Shown piece after piece: positions 10,936 to 20,054 of a stretch of DNA of 64,000 nucleotides. The first letter of the stretch is position 1. Every line of letters begins with the position of its first letter. Both the position numbers and the translations under genes were made by a program. Origin of the DNA: Pseudarthrobacter polychromogenes (GTDB taxonomy: Bacteria; Actinomycetota; Actinomycetes; Actinomycetales; Micrococcaceae); NCBI RefSeq assembly GCF_014644495.1, contig NZ_BMKU01000002.1, positions 310,001-374,000 on the forward strand, written 5' to 3'. The notes beneath the pieces were generated by a model that was not told the DNA's origin, searched no databases, and was given only the letters and a program-made list of their open reading frames with translations.

Positions 10936-12443
10936 TGAACACAGAGGCAATCCTGAGCTTCGAAGAAGCCATGGAGAAGTACGATCCCGTCCTGGGGTTC
11001 GAGGTCCACGTGGAGCTCAACACCAAGACCAAGATGTTCTCCTCCGCGCCCAACGTCTTCGGCGACGAGCCCAACACCAACGTCAACGAGGTGGACCTCG
11101 GCATGCCCGGCGTCCTGCCCGTGGTGAACAAAACCGCAGTGGAGTCCTCCATCAAGATCGGCCTGGCGCTCAACTGCAAGATCGCCGAGAGCTGCCGGTT
11201 TGCCCGGAAGAACTACTTCTACCCGGACACTCCCAAGAACTTCCAGACCTCCCAGTACGACGAACCCATCGCATACGACGGCTACCTGGACATCGAGCTC
11301 TCCGACGGCACGGTGTTCCGGGTGGAGATCGAGCGCGCCCACATGGAGGAGGACGCCGGAAAGCTGACCCACATGGGCGGCGCCACCGGCCGCATCCACG
11401 GCGCCGACTTCTCCCTGGTGGACTACAACCGGGCTGGCGTTCCGCTGGTGGAAATCGTCACCAAGCCCATTGAGGGGGCAGGCTCCCGGGCACCCGAACT
11501 GGCCAAGGCCTACGTGGCTGCGGTCCGGGAGATCGTGAAGAACCTGGGTGTTTCGGACGCCAAGATGGAACGCGGCAACGTGCGCTGCGACGCCAACGTC
11601 TCGCTGCGCCCGCACGGCCGCGAAAGGTTCGGCATCCGGTCCGAAACCAAGAACGTGAACTCGCTGCGCGCCGTCGAACACGCCGTCCGCTATGAGATCC
11701 AGCGCCACGCCGCCGTCCTGGACGCCGGCAACCCGGTGGTCCAGGAAACCCGCCACTGGCATGAGGACACCCGCACCACCACGTCGGGCCGGCCCAAGTC
11801 CGACGCCGACGACTACCGCTACTTCCCGGAGCCGGACCTGGTTCCCGTGGTGGCGTCGCGCGAGTGGGTTGAGGAACTGCGGGCCACCCTGCCCGAGCCG
11901 CCGGCCGCCCGCCGGAAGCGCCTGCAGGCTGACTGGGGCTACTCGGACCTCGAGTTCCGCGATGTGGTGAACGCCGGCGTCATGGACGAGATCGAGGAGA
12001 CCATTGCGGCCGGGGCCTCGGCCTCCGTGGCCCGCAAGTGGTGGATGGGCGAGATCGTGGGGCGTGCGAAGAACGCCGACGTCGATCCCGGCCAGCTCGG
12101 CGTCCAGCCCGCCACCATCGTGGAGCTCGCACGCATGGTGGAAGAGGGCAAGATCAACAACAAGATGGCCACGGAGGTGCTGGACGGCGTCCTGGCCGGC
12201 GAAGGCACCCCCGCGGACATCGTGGAGAAGCGCGGCCTGGCCGTGGTCTCCGACGACGGGCCCCTGCTCGAAGCCATCGATGCCGCGCTGGCTGCCCAGC
12301 CCGGCGTCGCGGACAAGATCCGCGGCGGCAAGGTCCAGGCCGTCGGCGCCATCGTGGGCGGAGTGATGAAGGCCACCCGCGGCCAGGCCGACGCCGCCCG
12401 CGTCCGGGAGCTGATCCTGGAGAAGCTGGGCGTCACCGCGTAG
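10935..12443 (+). CDS. gatB: Asp/Glu-tRNA amidotransferase subunit B
   Basis: 502 residues from the ATG at 10935, which shares its A with the gatA stop (TAATG) and is preceded by CAGGAGG. It carries the tRNA-binding and kinase/transamidase activity of GatCAB. Family marks are '[18 protein letters not shown]', the zinc/Mg region, '[17 protein letters not shown]', '[13 protein letters not shown]', '[19 protein letters not shown]', and the C-terminal YqeY-like helical domain ('[19 protein letters not shown]'). Last gene of the operon; a long palindrome followed by TTTTGTTT lies 10 nt after the stop. Confidence 0.97.
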   Translation: MNTEAILSFEEAMEKYDPVLGFEVHVELNTKTKMFSSAPNVFGDEPNTNVNEVDLGMPGVLPVVNKTAVESSIKIGLALNCKIAESCRFARKNYFYPDTPKNFQTSQYDEPIAYDGYLDIELSDGTVFRVEIERAHMEEDAGKLTHMGGATGRIHGADFSLVDYNRAGVPLVEIVTKPIEGAGSRAPELAKAYVAAVREIVKNLGVSDAKMERGNVRCDANVSLRPHGRERFGIRSETKNVNSLRAVEHAVRYEIQRHAAVLDAGNPVVQETRHWHEDTRTTTSGRPKSDADDYRYFPEPDLVPVVASREWVEELRATLPEPPAARRKRLQADWGYSDLEFRDVVNAGVMDEIEETIAAGASASVARKWWMGEIVGRAKNADVDPGQLGVQPATIVELARMVEEGKINNKMATEVLDGVLAGEGTPADIVEKRGLAVVSDDGPLLEAIDAALAAQPGVADKIRGGKVQAVGAIVGGVMKATRGQADAARVRELILEKLGVTA

Positions 12444-12452
12444 CCCTCCCCC

Positions 12453-12512
12453 AACTGGGTAGCAGTAAATGTCGTTTTGAGCGCTCATAACGACATCGGC
12501 TGCTACCCGGTT
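12453..12512. repeat. Long palindromic intergenic repeat, copy A
   Basis: Near-perfect inverted repeat. The outer arms are AACTGGGTAGCAG and CTGCTACCCGGTT. Inside them are ATGTCGTTTTGAG and CTCATAACGACAT around a 2-nt centre. TTTTGTTT follows, so it can also terminate gatB. The same element recurs at 13264-13323 and 38986-39052. It resembles a REP/BIME-type element; I see no transposase in the window. Confidence 0.85.
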
Positions 12513-12578
12513 TTGTTTAAGTAGTACTCACTTCCGACGTCCCCCAGGCTACTCGTGTGCGGCAGTACAGCCCCGTCC

Positions 12579-12584
12579 TACACT
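12579..12584 (+). promoter_or_regulatory. Candidate -10 of the exported-protein gene
   Basis: TACACT at 12579-12584, about 58 nt upstream of the ATG at 12643. No clear -35 is visible. Confidence 0.35.
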
Positions 12585-12642
12585 GAACCACCAGGGCTCC
12601 GCTCACGGGGAATGCCCTGCCGTTGCTGTGGGAGGTATGGGT

Positions 12643-13266
12643 ATGTCGGTAAGGAAACCGCTGGGATTCCGCAAGGCTGCGCTCGGTGGAGCGGTGGCAC
12701 TCGTCCTGACCGGGACCGGGGTGGCGTTCGCGTGGGCCTCGAACGAGACTCCGCCGCCCGCACCGCCGTCGTCCTCGCCGCCGGGAAAGTCGGGCAATGC
12801 CCCTGGACAGGACAGTGCCCCCGGCCGGGACAAAGCGCCCGGACACAACAAGCCGGACAAGGCACAGCGCCCGCAGCACCTGCATGGCGAGAGCGTGGCC
12901 AAGAAGGCTGACGGGACTTTCCAGACCGAGGTGACCCAGCGCGGCGCCGTGGAGTCCGTCAGTGACACCTCCATCACCGTTCGAAGCGAGGACGGCTACT
13001 CGCAGGCCTACACCATCGACGCCAGCACGAGGATTACGCAGGTGGCGTCTCCGCCGGCGGATGGTTCTGAGGCCAAGGACGACGGCGGCAAGCGGCCCAA
13101 GCGGGCCGACGGAACCATCGCGGACATCGCCGCAGGCGACGAGGTCCGGATCTCCGGAGTCAAGGACGGCGACGCCGTGACCGCGGAGAGGATTGTTGAA
13201 GGTGCCGGCGAGGATCCTGGGCTCGGACTGGGCCGCGGCCACGGACAGGGCAGGGAACCCAAGTAG
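12643..13266 (+). CDS. Exported Pro/Gly-rich protein with a DUF5666-like domain
   Basis: 207 residues from the ATG at 12643, chosen because GGAGG lies 7 nt upstream; two earlier in-frame starts are possible. A positively charged start (MSVRKPLGFRK) and a hydrophobic stretch (about residues 13-32) form a signal peptide or anchor. A proline/serine/glycine-rich low-complexity linker follows to about residue 75. The folded part ('GAVESVSDTSITVRSEDG ... ITQV ... IAAGDEVRISGVKDGDAVTAERI') matches the repeated short beta-barrel pattern of DUF5666-type proteins. The tail is Gly-rich and basic. Function unknown, presumably a cell-envelope protein. The gene is bounded at both ends by copies of the palindromic repeat. 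Confidence 0.75.
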   Translation: MSVRKPLGFRKAALGGAVALVLTGTGVAFAWASNETPPPAPPSSSPPGKSGNAPGQDSAPGRDKAPGHNKPDKAQRPQHLHGESVAKKADGTFQTEVTQRGAVESVSDTSITVRSEDGYSQAYTIDASTRITQVASPPADGSEAKDDGGKRPKRADGTIADIAAGDEVRISGVKDGDAVTAERIVEGAGEDPGLGLGRGHGQGREPK

Positions 13267-13323
13267 GTAGCAGCAGATGTCGTTTTCAGCCCTCATAACG
13301 ACATCAACTGCTACCCAGTTGGG
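13264..13323. repeat. Long palindromic intergenic repeat, copy B
   Basis: Outer arms GGTAGCAG (13266-13273) and CTGCTACCCAGTTGGG (13308-13323). Inner arms ATGTCGTTTTCAG (13277-13289) and CTCATAACGACAT (13292-13304). The right outer arm is the reverse complement of copy A's left outer arm. The stop codon of the exported-protein gene (13264-13266) abuts the left arm, and the stop of the convergent LysR gene begins at 13324, so the element fills the entire space between two convergent genes. Confidence 0.85.
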
Positions 13324-14235
13324 TCAGCCCTGTTCCACCAGCTCCGCCATGATGCCCTGCAGCGCCTCACAGACAATGGTCACGGACCGCCGCTTCAGGT
13401 TTTCAGGCCTGGCCAGCAGGTCGATCCGGCGCCGGGTGCTGATTCCCTCGAGCGGGCGCAGCACGATGTCCGGATTCAGTACCGGCCCCGCGGTGTACCT
13501 GGGGAGCAAGCCCACCACGCCGCCCGTGGCAACCAGGGCGGCCACTGTGGAGTAATCGTTGATCCGGTGGACGATGTTCGGCTCGCGGCTGGAAAAGGCG
13601 GCGACGGCGGACAGCACGTCCGCGGGGGAGTAGCCGGCGTGGCTGGTCACCCAGGCCTCGCCGCCGACGTCGTCCGCTGTGACCGCCCCTTTGGCCGCCA
13701 GGGGGTGCCTGGCGGGCAAAGCCACATCCAGGGGCTCGTGGGCAAGCGGGATCACCGTCACCCGTTCGGCAGGCCAACGCGGGCTGTGGTCCATCCGGTG
13801 GGCGAGCACCAGGTCATAGCGCGCGGTGAGGGCGGGGAAGTCCTGCTGGGCCACGTCCTCGTCCGAGAGTTCTATCCGCGGCTGTCCAGGGGCGGCGAGT
13901 ATGCGGGCGAGCGGGGCGAAGACCGCCTGGCCCGCGCTGTGGAATCCGCACAGGCTTACCCTGCCGGCAGCAGAACCGTGGTAGTTCCCGATGGCATCTT
14001 TGGCGTCTGCCATGGCGCTGACGACGGCGGCCCCGGCATCGGCCAGCACCTGGCCTGCCTCGGTGAGCACCAGGTTGCGGCCCTCCTTGCGGGTGAGCGG
14101 GACCTCGACCTTCCGTTGCAGCAGGGCCAGCTGCTGGGAGACGGCGGAGGGGGTGACCATGAGGGTGTCCGCCACTGCCTTGACGCTTCCGAGGGCGCCC
14201 AGTTCGCGCAGGATTTCAAGCTGGTGAATCTCCAT
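13324..14235 (-). CDS. LysR-family transcriptional regulator
   Basis: 303 residues. N-terminal winged helix-turn-helix (about 2-60; '[33 protein letters not shown]'-type arrangement with a VTPSAVSQQ recognition helix) followed by a periplasmic-binding-protein-like effector domain. The start has TAGACT, 6 nt, then ATG, implying a leaderless message. It is divergent from tdh-kbl with 127 bp between start codons, so threonine catabolism is the likely target (context inference). No effector can be read from the sequence. Confidence 0.85.
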   Translation of the reverse strand: MEIHQLEILRELGALGSVKAVADTLMVTPSAVSQQLALLQRKVEVPLTRKEGRNLVLTEAGQVLADAGAAVVSAMADAKDAIGNYHGSAAGRVSLCGFHSAGQAVFAPLARILAAPGQPRIELSDEDVAQQDFPALTARYDLVLAHRMDHSPRWPAERVTVIPLAHEPLDVALPARHPLAAKGAVTADDVGGEAWVTSHAGYSPADVLSAVAAFSSREPNIVHRINDYSTVAALVATGGVVGLLPRYTAGPVLNPDIVLRPLEGISTRRRIDLLARPENLKRRSVTIVCEALQGIMAELVEQG

Positions 14236-14247
14236 CCCAGCAGTCTA
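14236..14247 (-). promoter_or_regulatory. Leaderless-type promoter of the LysR gene
   Basis: On the minus strand TAGACT (14247-14242) is followed by GCTGGG (6 nt) and the ATG at 14235. Confidence 0.5.
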
Positions 14248-14303
14248 TGCGTTAGGAAGAGCTACACCGTCGATTGAGTATTTTGCTGTTGTGCTAAAGC
14301 TTT

Positions 14304-14336
14304 TTCCTCGTTGTAATGAGGAAGGCAGGACCTGCC
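14304..14336 (+). promoter_or_regulatory. Small inverted repeats in the tdh upstream region
   Basis: TTCCTC (14304-14309) and GAGGAA (14318-14323) flank an 8-nt spacer. GGCAGG-A-CCTGCC (14324-14336) follows directly. They lie between the divergent LysR and tdh genes and could be operator half-sites or leader hairpins. Function is not determined. Confidence 0.3.
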
Positions 14337-14362
14337 ACGACAGACAAAGAGTGAGGAAGCCG

Positions 14363-15409
14363 ATGAAGGCTTTGTACAAGGCCGGACCCCAGGCCGGCTT
14401 CGAACTGGTGGACCGCCCCGAGCCGGTGCCTGGCCCTGCTGATGTGAAGATCCGGGTGATGACCACCGGCATCTGCGGCACCGACCTCCACATCCACTCC
14501 TGGGATTCCTGGGCGCAGGGGATCATTGAAGCCCCCCTCATCCCTGGCCACGAGTTCTACGGCGAGGTTGTGGAAACCGGCGAGGACGTCCGCGACGTCA
14601 AAGTGGGGGACAGAGTGTCCGGAGAGGGCCATGTAGTGTGTGGGATCTGCCGGAACTGCCGCGCCGGCAGGCGGCAGATGTGCATCCATACCGTCAGCGT
14701 GGGCGTGCAGCGTGACGGTGCGTTTGCAGAGTACGTGGTGATCCCGGAAACCAACGTCTGGGTCCACCACGATCCCTCGGTCACGCCCGAACTCGGTGCC
14801 ATCTTCGACCCCTTCGGCAATGCCGTGCACACCGCCCTCAGCTTCCCGCTGGTTGGGGAGGATGTGCTGATCACCGGCGCCGGACCCATCGGGCTGATGG
14901 CCATCGCCGTTGCCCGGCACGCCGGGGCCCGCAAGATTGCCATCACCGATGTCTCGCGGCCACGCCTTGACCTCGCCCGCCAGCTGGGGGCAGACCTCGC
15001 GATCGATGTTTCCACCACCCGCGTGCGGGATGCCCAGCGCGACCTCGGCATGCGTGAGGGCTTCGACATCGGCATGGAAATGTCCGGCCATCCCGGTGCG
15101 CTGCCGGAGATGATCGACAACATGAACCACGGCGGCCGGATCGCCATGCTCGGCCTGCCCAGCCAGGACATCATCATCGACTGGGGCAAGGTGGTCACCC
15201 ACATGCTCACGCTCAAGGGCATCTACGGCCGCGAAATGTATGAAACCTGGTATGCCATGAGCGCCATGCTCTCGTCCAACCCCGTGCTGCATGCGGGAAT
15301 TTCCGCCGTCGTCACGGACACGATCCCTGCCGGCCAGTGGGAGAAGGGCTTCGACCTTGCCCGCAGCGGCGCAGGTGGCAAAGTTGTCCTCGACTGGACC
15401 CAACTCTAA
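14363..15409 (+). CDS. tdh: L-threonine 3-dehydrogenase
   Basis: 348 residues from the ATG at 14363 (GAGGAAG upstream); the longer frame begins before the leader repeats and is not used. Zinc/NAD-dependent MDR enzyme oxidising L-threonine to 2-amino-3-ketobutyrate. The catalytic zinc ligand Cys38 lies in '[11 protein letters not shown]', 'PGHEFYGEV' carries the His/Glu pair, and four structural zinc cysteines lie in [15 protein letters not shown]. The Rossmann motif is '[19 protein letters not shown]'. The threonine-specific '[12 protein letters not shown]' segment near the C-terminus separates it from generic alcohol dehydrogenases. kbl follows after 8 nt. Confidence 0.95.
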   Translation: MKALYKAGPQAGFELVDRPEPVPGPADVKIRVMTTGICGTDLHIHSWDSWAQGIIEAPLIPGHEFYGEVVETGEDVRDVKVGDRVSGEGHVVCGICRNCRAGRRQMCIHTVSVGVQRDGAFAEYVVIPETNVWVHHDPSVTPELGAIFDPFGNAVHTALSFPLVGEDVLITGAGPIGLMAIAVARHAGARKIAITDVSRPRLDLARQLGADLAIDVSTTRVRDAQRDLGMREGFDIGMEMSGHPGALPEMIDNMNHGGRIAMLGLPSQDIIIDWGKVVTHMLTLKGIYGREMYETWYAMSAMLSSNPVLHAGISAVVTDTIPAGQWEKGFDLARSGAGGKVVLDWTQL

Positions 15410-15417
15410 GGAACGCC

Positions 15418-16623
15418 ATGTACACCTCGATCAAGGACCAGCTGCGCACGGAGCTGGACGATATTCGCAGCGCGGGCCTTTTCAAGACCGAACGCAGCAT
15501 CAGTTCCCCGCAGTCCAGCCACATCACGGCCGGACAGCTGGGGCAGCCGGGCGCGGACGTGCTGAACTTCTGCGCCAACAACTACCTTGGCCTGGCGGAC
15601 CACCCGGACATCATCGACGCGGCCAAGGCGGCCATGGACGAGCGAGGCTTCGGCATGGCCAGCGTGCGGTTCATCTGCGGCACCCAGGACCTGCACCTGG
15701 AACTCGAATCCAGGGTTTCCCGCTTTCTGGGCACCGAGGACACCATCCTGTTCTCCAGCTGCTTTGACGCCAACGGCGGGGTCTTCGAATCGCTCTTCGG
15801 GCCGGAGGATGCCATCATTTCCGATGCCCTGAACCATGCCTCGATCATCGACGGGATCCGGCTCTGCAAGGCGCAGCGGTACCGGTACGCCAACCAGGAC
15901 ATGGCGGACCTCGAGGCGAAGCTTGTGGAGGCGAAGGACGCCCGCCGCAGGATCGTGGTCACCGATGGCGTCTTCTCCATGGACGGGTACCTTGCGCCGC
16001 TGGAGGCCATCTGCGACCTCGCTGAGAAGCACGACGCACTGGTCATGGTGGACGACTCCCACGCCGTCGGCTTCATGGGTGCGACGGGTGCGGGCACGCC
16101 CGAACACGCCGGTGTGTCGCACCGGGTGGACATCTACACCGGAACGTTCGGGAAGGCGCTCGGCGGAGCGTCCGGCGGCTACGTGTCCGGCCGGGCCGAG
16201 GTGGTGGCCATGCTCCGCCAGAAGGCCCGCCCCTACCTGTTCTCCAACTCGGTAGCTCCAGCCATTGTTGCGGCCACCATCAAGGCCCTGGACCTGGTGG
16301 AGAACTCGGCGGACCTGCGGCGCACGCTCTTCGAGAACGCCGTCCTGTTCCGGCGCCGGATGACGGAGGAAGGCTTCGATCTCCTGCCCGGGGAACACGC
16401 TATTGTGCCGGTGATGTTCGGCGACGCCGTGCTGGCCGCAAAGGTGGCCGACAGGATGCTGCAGCACGGCGTCTTTGTCACGGCCTTCAGCTTCCCGGTG
16501 GTTCCGCGGGGTGCCGCGCGGATCCGGGTGCAGCTATCGGCTGCGCACTCGGCGGACGACGTCGAAGCGTGCGTGCGTGCCTTCCTCGCCAGCCGCGCCG
16601 AGGTAGCAGGCCAGGAGGGGTAG
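15418..16623 (+). CDS. kbl: Glycine C-acetyltransferase (2-amino-3-ketobutyrate CoA ligase)
   Basis: 401 residues from the ATG at 15418, preceded by CTAAGGAAC. PLP enzyme of the alpha-oxoamine synthase family that cleaves 2-amino-3-ketobutyrate with CoA into glycine and acetyl-CoA, the second step of threonine catabolism. Visible motifs: '[14 protein letters not shown]', '[16 protein letters not shown]', '[13 protein letters not shown]', and the PLP lysine about residue 246 in '[14 protein letters not shown]'. Full length. It is co-transcribed with tdh. Confidence 0.96.
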   Translation: MYTSIKDQLRTELDDIRSAGLFKTERSISSPQSSHITAGQLGQPGADVLNFCANNYLGLADHPDIIDAAKAAMDERGFGMASVRFICGTQDLHLELESRVSRFLGTEDTILFSSCFDANGGVFESLFGPEDAIISDALNHASIIDGIRLCKAQRYRYANQDMADLEAKLVEAKDARRRIVVTDGVFSMDGYLAPLEAICDLAEKHDALVMVDDSHAVGFMGATGAGTPEHAGVSHRVDIYTGTFGKALGGASGGYVSGRAEVVAMLRQKARPYLFSNSVAPAIVAATIKALDLVENSADLRRTLFENAVLFRRRMTEEGFDLLPGEHAIVPVMFGDAVLAAKVADRMLQHGVFVTAFSFPVVPRGAARIRVQLSAAHSADDVEACVRAFLASRAEVAGQEG

Positions 16624-16642
16624 CGCCGGGAGTCAAGTCTGC

Positions 16643-16655
16643 GAGGATAGGGAAA
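16643..16655 (+). promoter_or_regulatory. Leaderless-type promoter of the flavoenzyme gene
   Basis: GAGGAT (16643-16648), 6 nt, then ATG at 16655. The same purine-rich stretch could alternatively act as a ribosome site for read-through from kbl. Confidence 0.4.
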
Positions 16656-17773
16656 TGGCAGCTCATTATGATGTCCTGATTGTCGGCGGCGGCATTGCCG
16701 GACTGTCCCTGGCGTCCGCGCTGGCGGGCAAATGCAGCGTGGCATTGGTGGAGGCGGAACAGGAACTGGCGTACCACACGTCATCCCGCTCGGCCCGCCA
16801 GTTCATTCCGAGCTACGGCCCGCCCGTGGTCCAGGAACTGACCGTCCGGACGCTTGAGCTGCTTGCCGCTCGCGATGCTGAGCTGTCCGAGCCCATCCTG
16901 ACGCCCCGCAGCTTCATGCTGATCGGTGCAGAGGAAGACGTGGCCGCGGAAGCCAGCGGACTCATGCGGTCCATTACCCCCGCTGAGGCGCTGGAGCTTT
17001 GCCCGGCGCTGGTCCCCGGTACCTTCCAGGCCGCGGGACTGGATGAAGGGTCCTTCGGCTGCAACGCGCCGCTGCTGCTGGCAGACCACAGGCAGCGCGC
17101 TGAGACTGCCGGGGTGGACATCATTACCGGCGCGAAGGTGCACACCGCGCAACGGCTGGGTTCCGGATGGCAGGTGGGAGCCGGCACAGAGGGTTTCCAG
17201 GCGGGTGTCGTGGTCAACGCTGCCGGAGCCTGGGCGGACGAACTTGCCGTGATCAGCGGCGTGGAAAAGCTGGGACTCCAGCCGTACCGCCGGACGGCGG
17301 CGATTGCCGCCGTCGACCATCCCCTGCCTGAACACAGCCCCATGGTGGCGGCGGCGGACAATTCGTTCTATTTCCGGCGGGACGGGGACGACGTGCTCAT
17401 TTCGCCCTCCGAGTCGGAGCCCAGCGGACCGGAGGATGCCCGGCCGCGGCCCGGTGATATTGAGCGGCTGGTGGACAGGTTGAACCAGGTAACCACGCTC
17501 GGGATCACTGAAGTCCGCAGGGCATGGACGGGGCTGCGGACTGAAGCGGCCGACGGCGTTCCGGTCGCGGGGTTCGACGCGGAGGCCCCGGGCTTCTATT
17601 GGCTCGCCGGGCAGGGCGGCTACGGGTTCCAGACGTCCTCGGCCATGGCTGAGCTCGCGGCAGCCCAGATTTTGGCGGGCCAGGCCGGTGCTGCCGCCGC
17701 GAGCGGGACAGCGGGTCCGGAATCCCGGACAGCGCAGGCGCTGGCGGCCACCCGCTGGTCCGTGCGGCGCTGA
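16655..17773 (+). CDS. FAD-dependent DAO-type amino-acid oxidoreductase
   Basis: 372 residues. The N-terminal dinucleotide-binding motif 'LIVGGGIAGLSLASALAG' (about residues 8-25) is followed by 'AYHTSSRSARQF', a central 'VVNAAGAWADELA' and a C-terminal 'GFYWLAGQGGYGFQTS'. This is the D-amino-acid oxidase/glycine oxidase/dehydrogenase superfamily, and the pattern most resembles D-amino-acid (D-arginine-type) dehydrogenases. It begins 31 nt after kbl, whose product is glycine, so oxidation of glycine or a related amino acid is conceivable. The substrate cannot be read from the sequence. The C-terminal ~30 residues are Ala/Gly-rich. Confidence 0.8.
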   Translation: MAAHYDVLIVGGGIAGLSLASALAGKCSVALVEAEQELAYHTSSRSARQFIPSYGPPVVQELTVRTLELLAARDAELSEPILTPRSFMLIGAEEDVAAEASGLMRSITPAEALELCPALVPGTFQAAGLDEGSFGCNAPLLLADHRQRAETAGVDIITGAKVHTAQRLGSGWQVGAGTEGFQAGVVVNAAGAWADELAVISGVEKLGLQPYRRTAAIAAVDHPLPEHSPMVAAADNSFYFRRDGDDVLISPSESEPSGPEDARPRPGDIERLVDRLNQVTTLGITEVRRAWTGLRTEAADGVPVAGFDAEAPGFYWLAGQGGYGFQTSSAMAELAAAQILAGQAGAAAASGTAGPESRTAQALAATRWSVRR

Positions 17774-17785
17774 AGAATGGCTGTA
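17773..17785 (+). promoter_or_regulatory. Leaderless-type promoter of hutI
   Basis: AAGAAT (17773-17778) begins in the stop codon of the preceding gene and is followed by 6 nt and the ATG at 17785. Confidence 0.45.
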
Positions 17786-18996
17786 TGAGCACCCTGATTA
17801 CCAATATCGCCGAGTTGATGACGCAGGACCTGGAACACCGGGTCCTGAAGGACGCGGCGGTGGTGGTGGAGGGCGAGCGGATTTCATGGATCGGCGCTGC
17901 TGCCGATGCTCCGGCTGCCGATGACGCCGTGGACCTGGGCGGCCGCGCCGTGCTGCCTGGCTGGGTGGACTCCCATACCCACCTGCTGTTCGCAGGGGAC
18001 CGGACCGCCGAGTTCGAGGCGCGGATGGCGGGGGAGTCCTACGCGGCCGGAGGCATCGCGGTCACCATGAACGCGACCCGTGCCACATCGGATTTTGACC
18101 TTACCCGCCTGGCGCTTGGCCGTGTTGACGAAGCCGTCTCGCAGGGAACCACCTACCTTGAGACGAAAACCGGCTACGGCCTGGACGTTGAACACGAAAC
18201 CCGGAGCGCACGGATTGCCTCCACCGTGGCGGACCAGGTCACTTTCCTGGGGGCGCACCTGGTTCCCGTGGGGCAGGACCCGGAGGAATACACCGAACTG
18301 GTTTGCGGTCCCATGCTGGCGGCTGTCCGTCCCTTTGTGCAGTGGGCAGACGTCTTCTGTGAGGAAGGAGCCTTCACTGCCGAACAGTCCCGGCGGGTCC
18401 TGCTGGCCTGCCGCGACGCCGGCCTGGGGCTCCGCGTCCACGGAAACCAGCTTGGTGAAGGGCCGGGCGTGCAGCTCGCGGTGGAGCTCGATGCCGCCAG
18501 CGTGGACCACGTTAATTACCTCGCCGCCGGGGATCTTGATGCCCTGGTTGGGACCTGGACCGGCTGGGACGCCAGCTCAGGTACCGGCAGACGCGGCACG
18601 GTTGCGACCTGCCTGCCGGCCTGCGACCTTTCCACCCGGCAGCCGCTGGCCCCTGCCCGGGCGCTCTTGGATGCCGGCGTCCAGGTGGCGCTCGCGTCCA
18701 ACTGCAACCCGGGAACGTCCTACACGAGCTCCATGGCGTTTTGTGTTGCCACGGCGGTGCTGCAGATGCGCCTCAGCGTCCATGAAGCAGTCCGGGCAGC
18801 CACGTACGGGGGAGCCCTCGCGTTGCACAAGGACACAGGGAACGACGCCGACGGCGAACGGGCGGTGGGGTCCATCGCGGTCGGCCACCGGGCCGATTTG
18901 CATGTCCTTAGTGCGCCGTCCGCCACCCACCTCGCCTACCGGCCGGGGATGCCCTTGACATACGCTGTGTGGCGGGCAGGAAAGCAGGCGCGGTAG
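17785..18996 (+). CDS. hutI: Imidazolonepropionase
   Basis: 403 residues. Hydrolyses imidazolonepropionate to formiminoglutamate, the third step of histidine degradation. Metal ligands of the amidohydrolase barrel are visible: HTH in 'VDSHTHLLFAGDR', a His in 'FLGAHLVP', a His in 'RVHGNQLG', and an Asn/Cys-rich 'ALASNCNPGTSYT' where the catalytic Asp region would lie. 'TKTGYGLDVEHE' is typical of HutI. Full family length. It is separated from the other hut genes (none in this window) and sits 11 nt after a flavoenzyme gene, which is unusual. Confidence 0.93.
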   Translation: MSTLITNIAELMTQDLEHRVLKDAAVVVEGERISWIGAAADAPAADDAVDLGGRAVLPGWVDSHTHLLFAGDRTAEFEARMAGESYAAGGIAVTMNATRATSDFDLTRLALGRVDEAVSQGTTYLETKTGYGLDVEHETRSARIASTVADQVTFLGAHLVPVGQDPEEYTELVCGPMLAAVRPFVQWADVFCEEGAFTAEQSRRVLLACRDAGLGLRVHGNQLGEGPGVQLAVELDAASVDHVNYLAAGDLDALVGTWTGWDASSGTGRRGTVATCLPACDLSTRQPLAPARALLDAGVQVALASNCNPGTSYTSSMAFCVATAVLQMRLSVHEAVRAATYGGALALHKDTGNDADGERAVGSIAVGHRADLHVLSAPSATHLAYRPGMPLTYAVWRAGKQAR

Positions 18997-19009
18997 TTTC
19001 CGGCTTCAT

Positions 19010-19058
19010 ATGACGTTAGATGATCGTTTTAGGTCTGTTATGATCAGAAAACGTCATC
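19010..19058 (+). promoter_or_regulatory. Promoter/operator of the DeoR-type gene
   Basis: -10 TATGAT (19039-19044) lies 17 nt after TTAGAT (19016-19021). The promoter is framed by ATGACGTT (19010-19017) and AACGTCAT (19050-19057). A second related pair is GATGATCGTTTT (19019-19030) and AAAACGTCATC (19048-19058). The symmetrical arrangement around a promoter suggests autoregulation by the repressor encoded just downstream. Confidence 0.6.
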
Positions 19059-19091
19059 TGAGGTGGTGGCTTGAGTACTTGGAGGCCCAGC

Positions 19092-19880
19092 ATGACCCGC
19101 ACTGACAGACTGACGGCAATCCTGGACCTCCTTGCACGGACCGGCCAGGTGGAGGTCGAGGAGATCGTCAGCACCTTGAACGTTTCCCCAGCCACCGCCC
19201 GGCGCGATCTGGACAGCCTGGCCAAACGCCGACTGCTCACCAGGACCCGCGGCGGCGCCACCACCGGAGCCCTTGCCTACGATCTTCCCGGCCGGTACAA
19301 CCGCGATGACCACGCTGAGGCCAAGGAGCAGATTGCCCAGGCTGCCTCTGCGCTGATAGCGCCCGGTGCAGTCATCGGGTTGTGCGGCGGGACCACCAGC
19401 ACCGCGCTGGCACAAATCCTGGCCACGCGCGAAGACCTCAACGCGCCGTCCAACCAGCCCACCCTGACAGTGGTCACGAACGCGATCAACATCGCTTCGC
19501 AGCTGGCGGTCCGGCCCAGCATCAAAGTCATGGTCACGGGCGGGATCCTCAATCCACGCTCCTACGAGCTGGTGGGTCCCTACACGGACATCATCATGCA
19601 GAAGGTGGTGCTGGACATCGCCTTCATCGGCGTGAACGGCATTGATCCCGAAGTGGGGCCAACCAATACGGGTGAGGGTGAGGCCTCCGTCAATGCCCTC
19701 CTCGCCAGCAGGGCACGGGTTTCCTACGTCCTGGCGGACTCGTCCAAGGTCGGAGTGCGCGCTTTTGCCACCATGGACGGATACAACTTCACCCGGCTGA
19801 TCACGGATTCCGGGATCTCGGCGAAGGACAAGGCCGCCTTTGAAGCCAACGGCACAGAAGTGATCGTCGCCGCCGGCTAA
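19092..19880 (+). CDS. DeoR/GlpR-family transcriptional repressor
   Basis: 262 residues from the ATG at 19092, preceded by GGAGG at 7 nt (an in-frame start at 19071 is less likely). N-terminal winged HTH ('RLTAILDLLARTGQVEVEEIV', then 'SPATARRDLDSLAKRRLL', the DeoR signature) and a C-terminal sugar-phosphate-sensing DeoRC domain with 'GLCGGTTSTALAQ', 'VVTNAINIA' and 'GVNGID'. Family members repress sugar or nucleoside catabolic genes and are released by phosphorylated sugars. No sugar genes adjoin it, so its targets are probably elsewhere. It is likely autoregulated. Confidence 0.87.
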   Translation: MTRTDRLTAILDLLARTGQVEVEEIVSTLNVSPATARRDLDSLAKRRLLTRTRGGATTGALAYDLPGRYNRDDHAEAKEQIAQAASALIAPGAVIGLCGGTTSTALAQILATREDLNAPSNQPTLTVVTNAINIASQLAVRPSIKVMVTGGILNPRSYELVGPYTDIIMQKVVLDIAFIGVNGIDPEVGPTNTGEGEASVNALLASRARVSYVLADSSKVGVRAFATMDGYNFTRLITDSGISAKDKAAFEANGTEVIVAAG

Positions 19881-20041
19881 GCGGCGCTGGTTGGGCGGCG
19901 CTGGCTCGTCGCTAGGGGGTGAGAGGCACTGGCTGGCTGCACCGGCTTGGCGGCACTGGCCCGGCGGATCCATTGGAGGTAGTCCGGCCGGTAGCGGCGT
20001 GACACTGGAAGAACAATCAGCGCGGATCCAGAAACTGAAGG
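19881..20041. other. Intergenic stretch with degenerate GGCGGCRCTGG repeats
   Basis: Imperfect repeats of a GGCGGCGCTGG-like unit occur between 19881 and about 19970. I see no gene, terminator or clear promoter apart from the -10 at 20042. Confidence 0.3.
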
Positions 20042-20054
20042 CAAGATGGGAGCA
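20042..20054 (+). promoter_or_regulatory. Leaderless-type promoter of the CPBP gene
   Basis: CAAGAT (20042-20047), 6 nt (GGGAGC), then ATG at 20054. Confidence 0.45.

Noticed and set aside
9391..10950. 519-residue minus-strand open frame opposite gatA
   Set aside because: It is the mirror of gatA in GC-rich DNA, with a Gly/His-rich composition and no domain; gatA is unambiguous.
10806..12488. 560-residue minus-strand open frame opposite gatB
   Set aside because: Shadow of gatB; no ribosome site or recognisable motif, and it crosses palindrome copy A.
12453..13323. CRISPR array
   Set aside because: The repeated units are long palindromes with no regular spacers and only two copies here; there are no cas genes.
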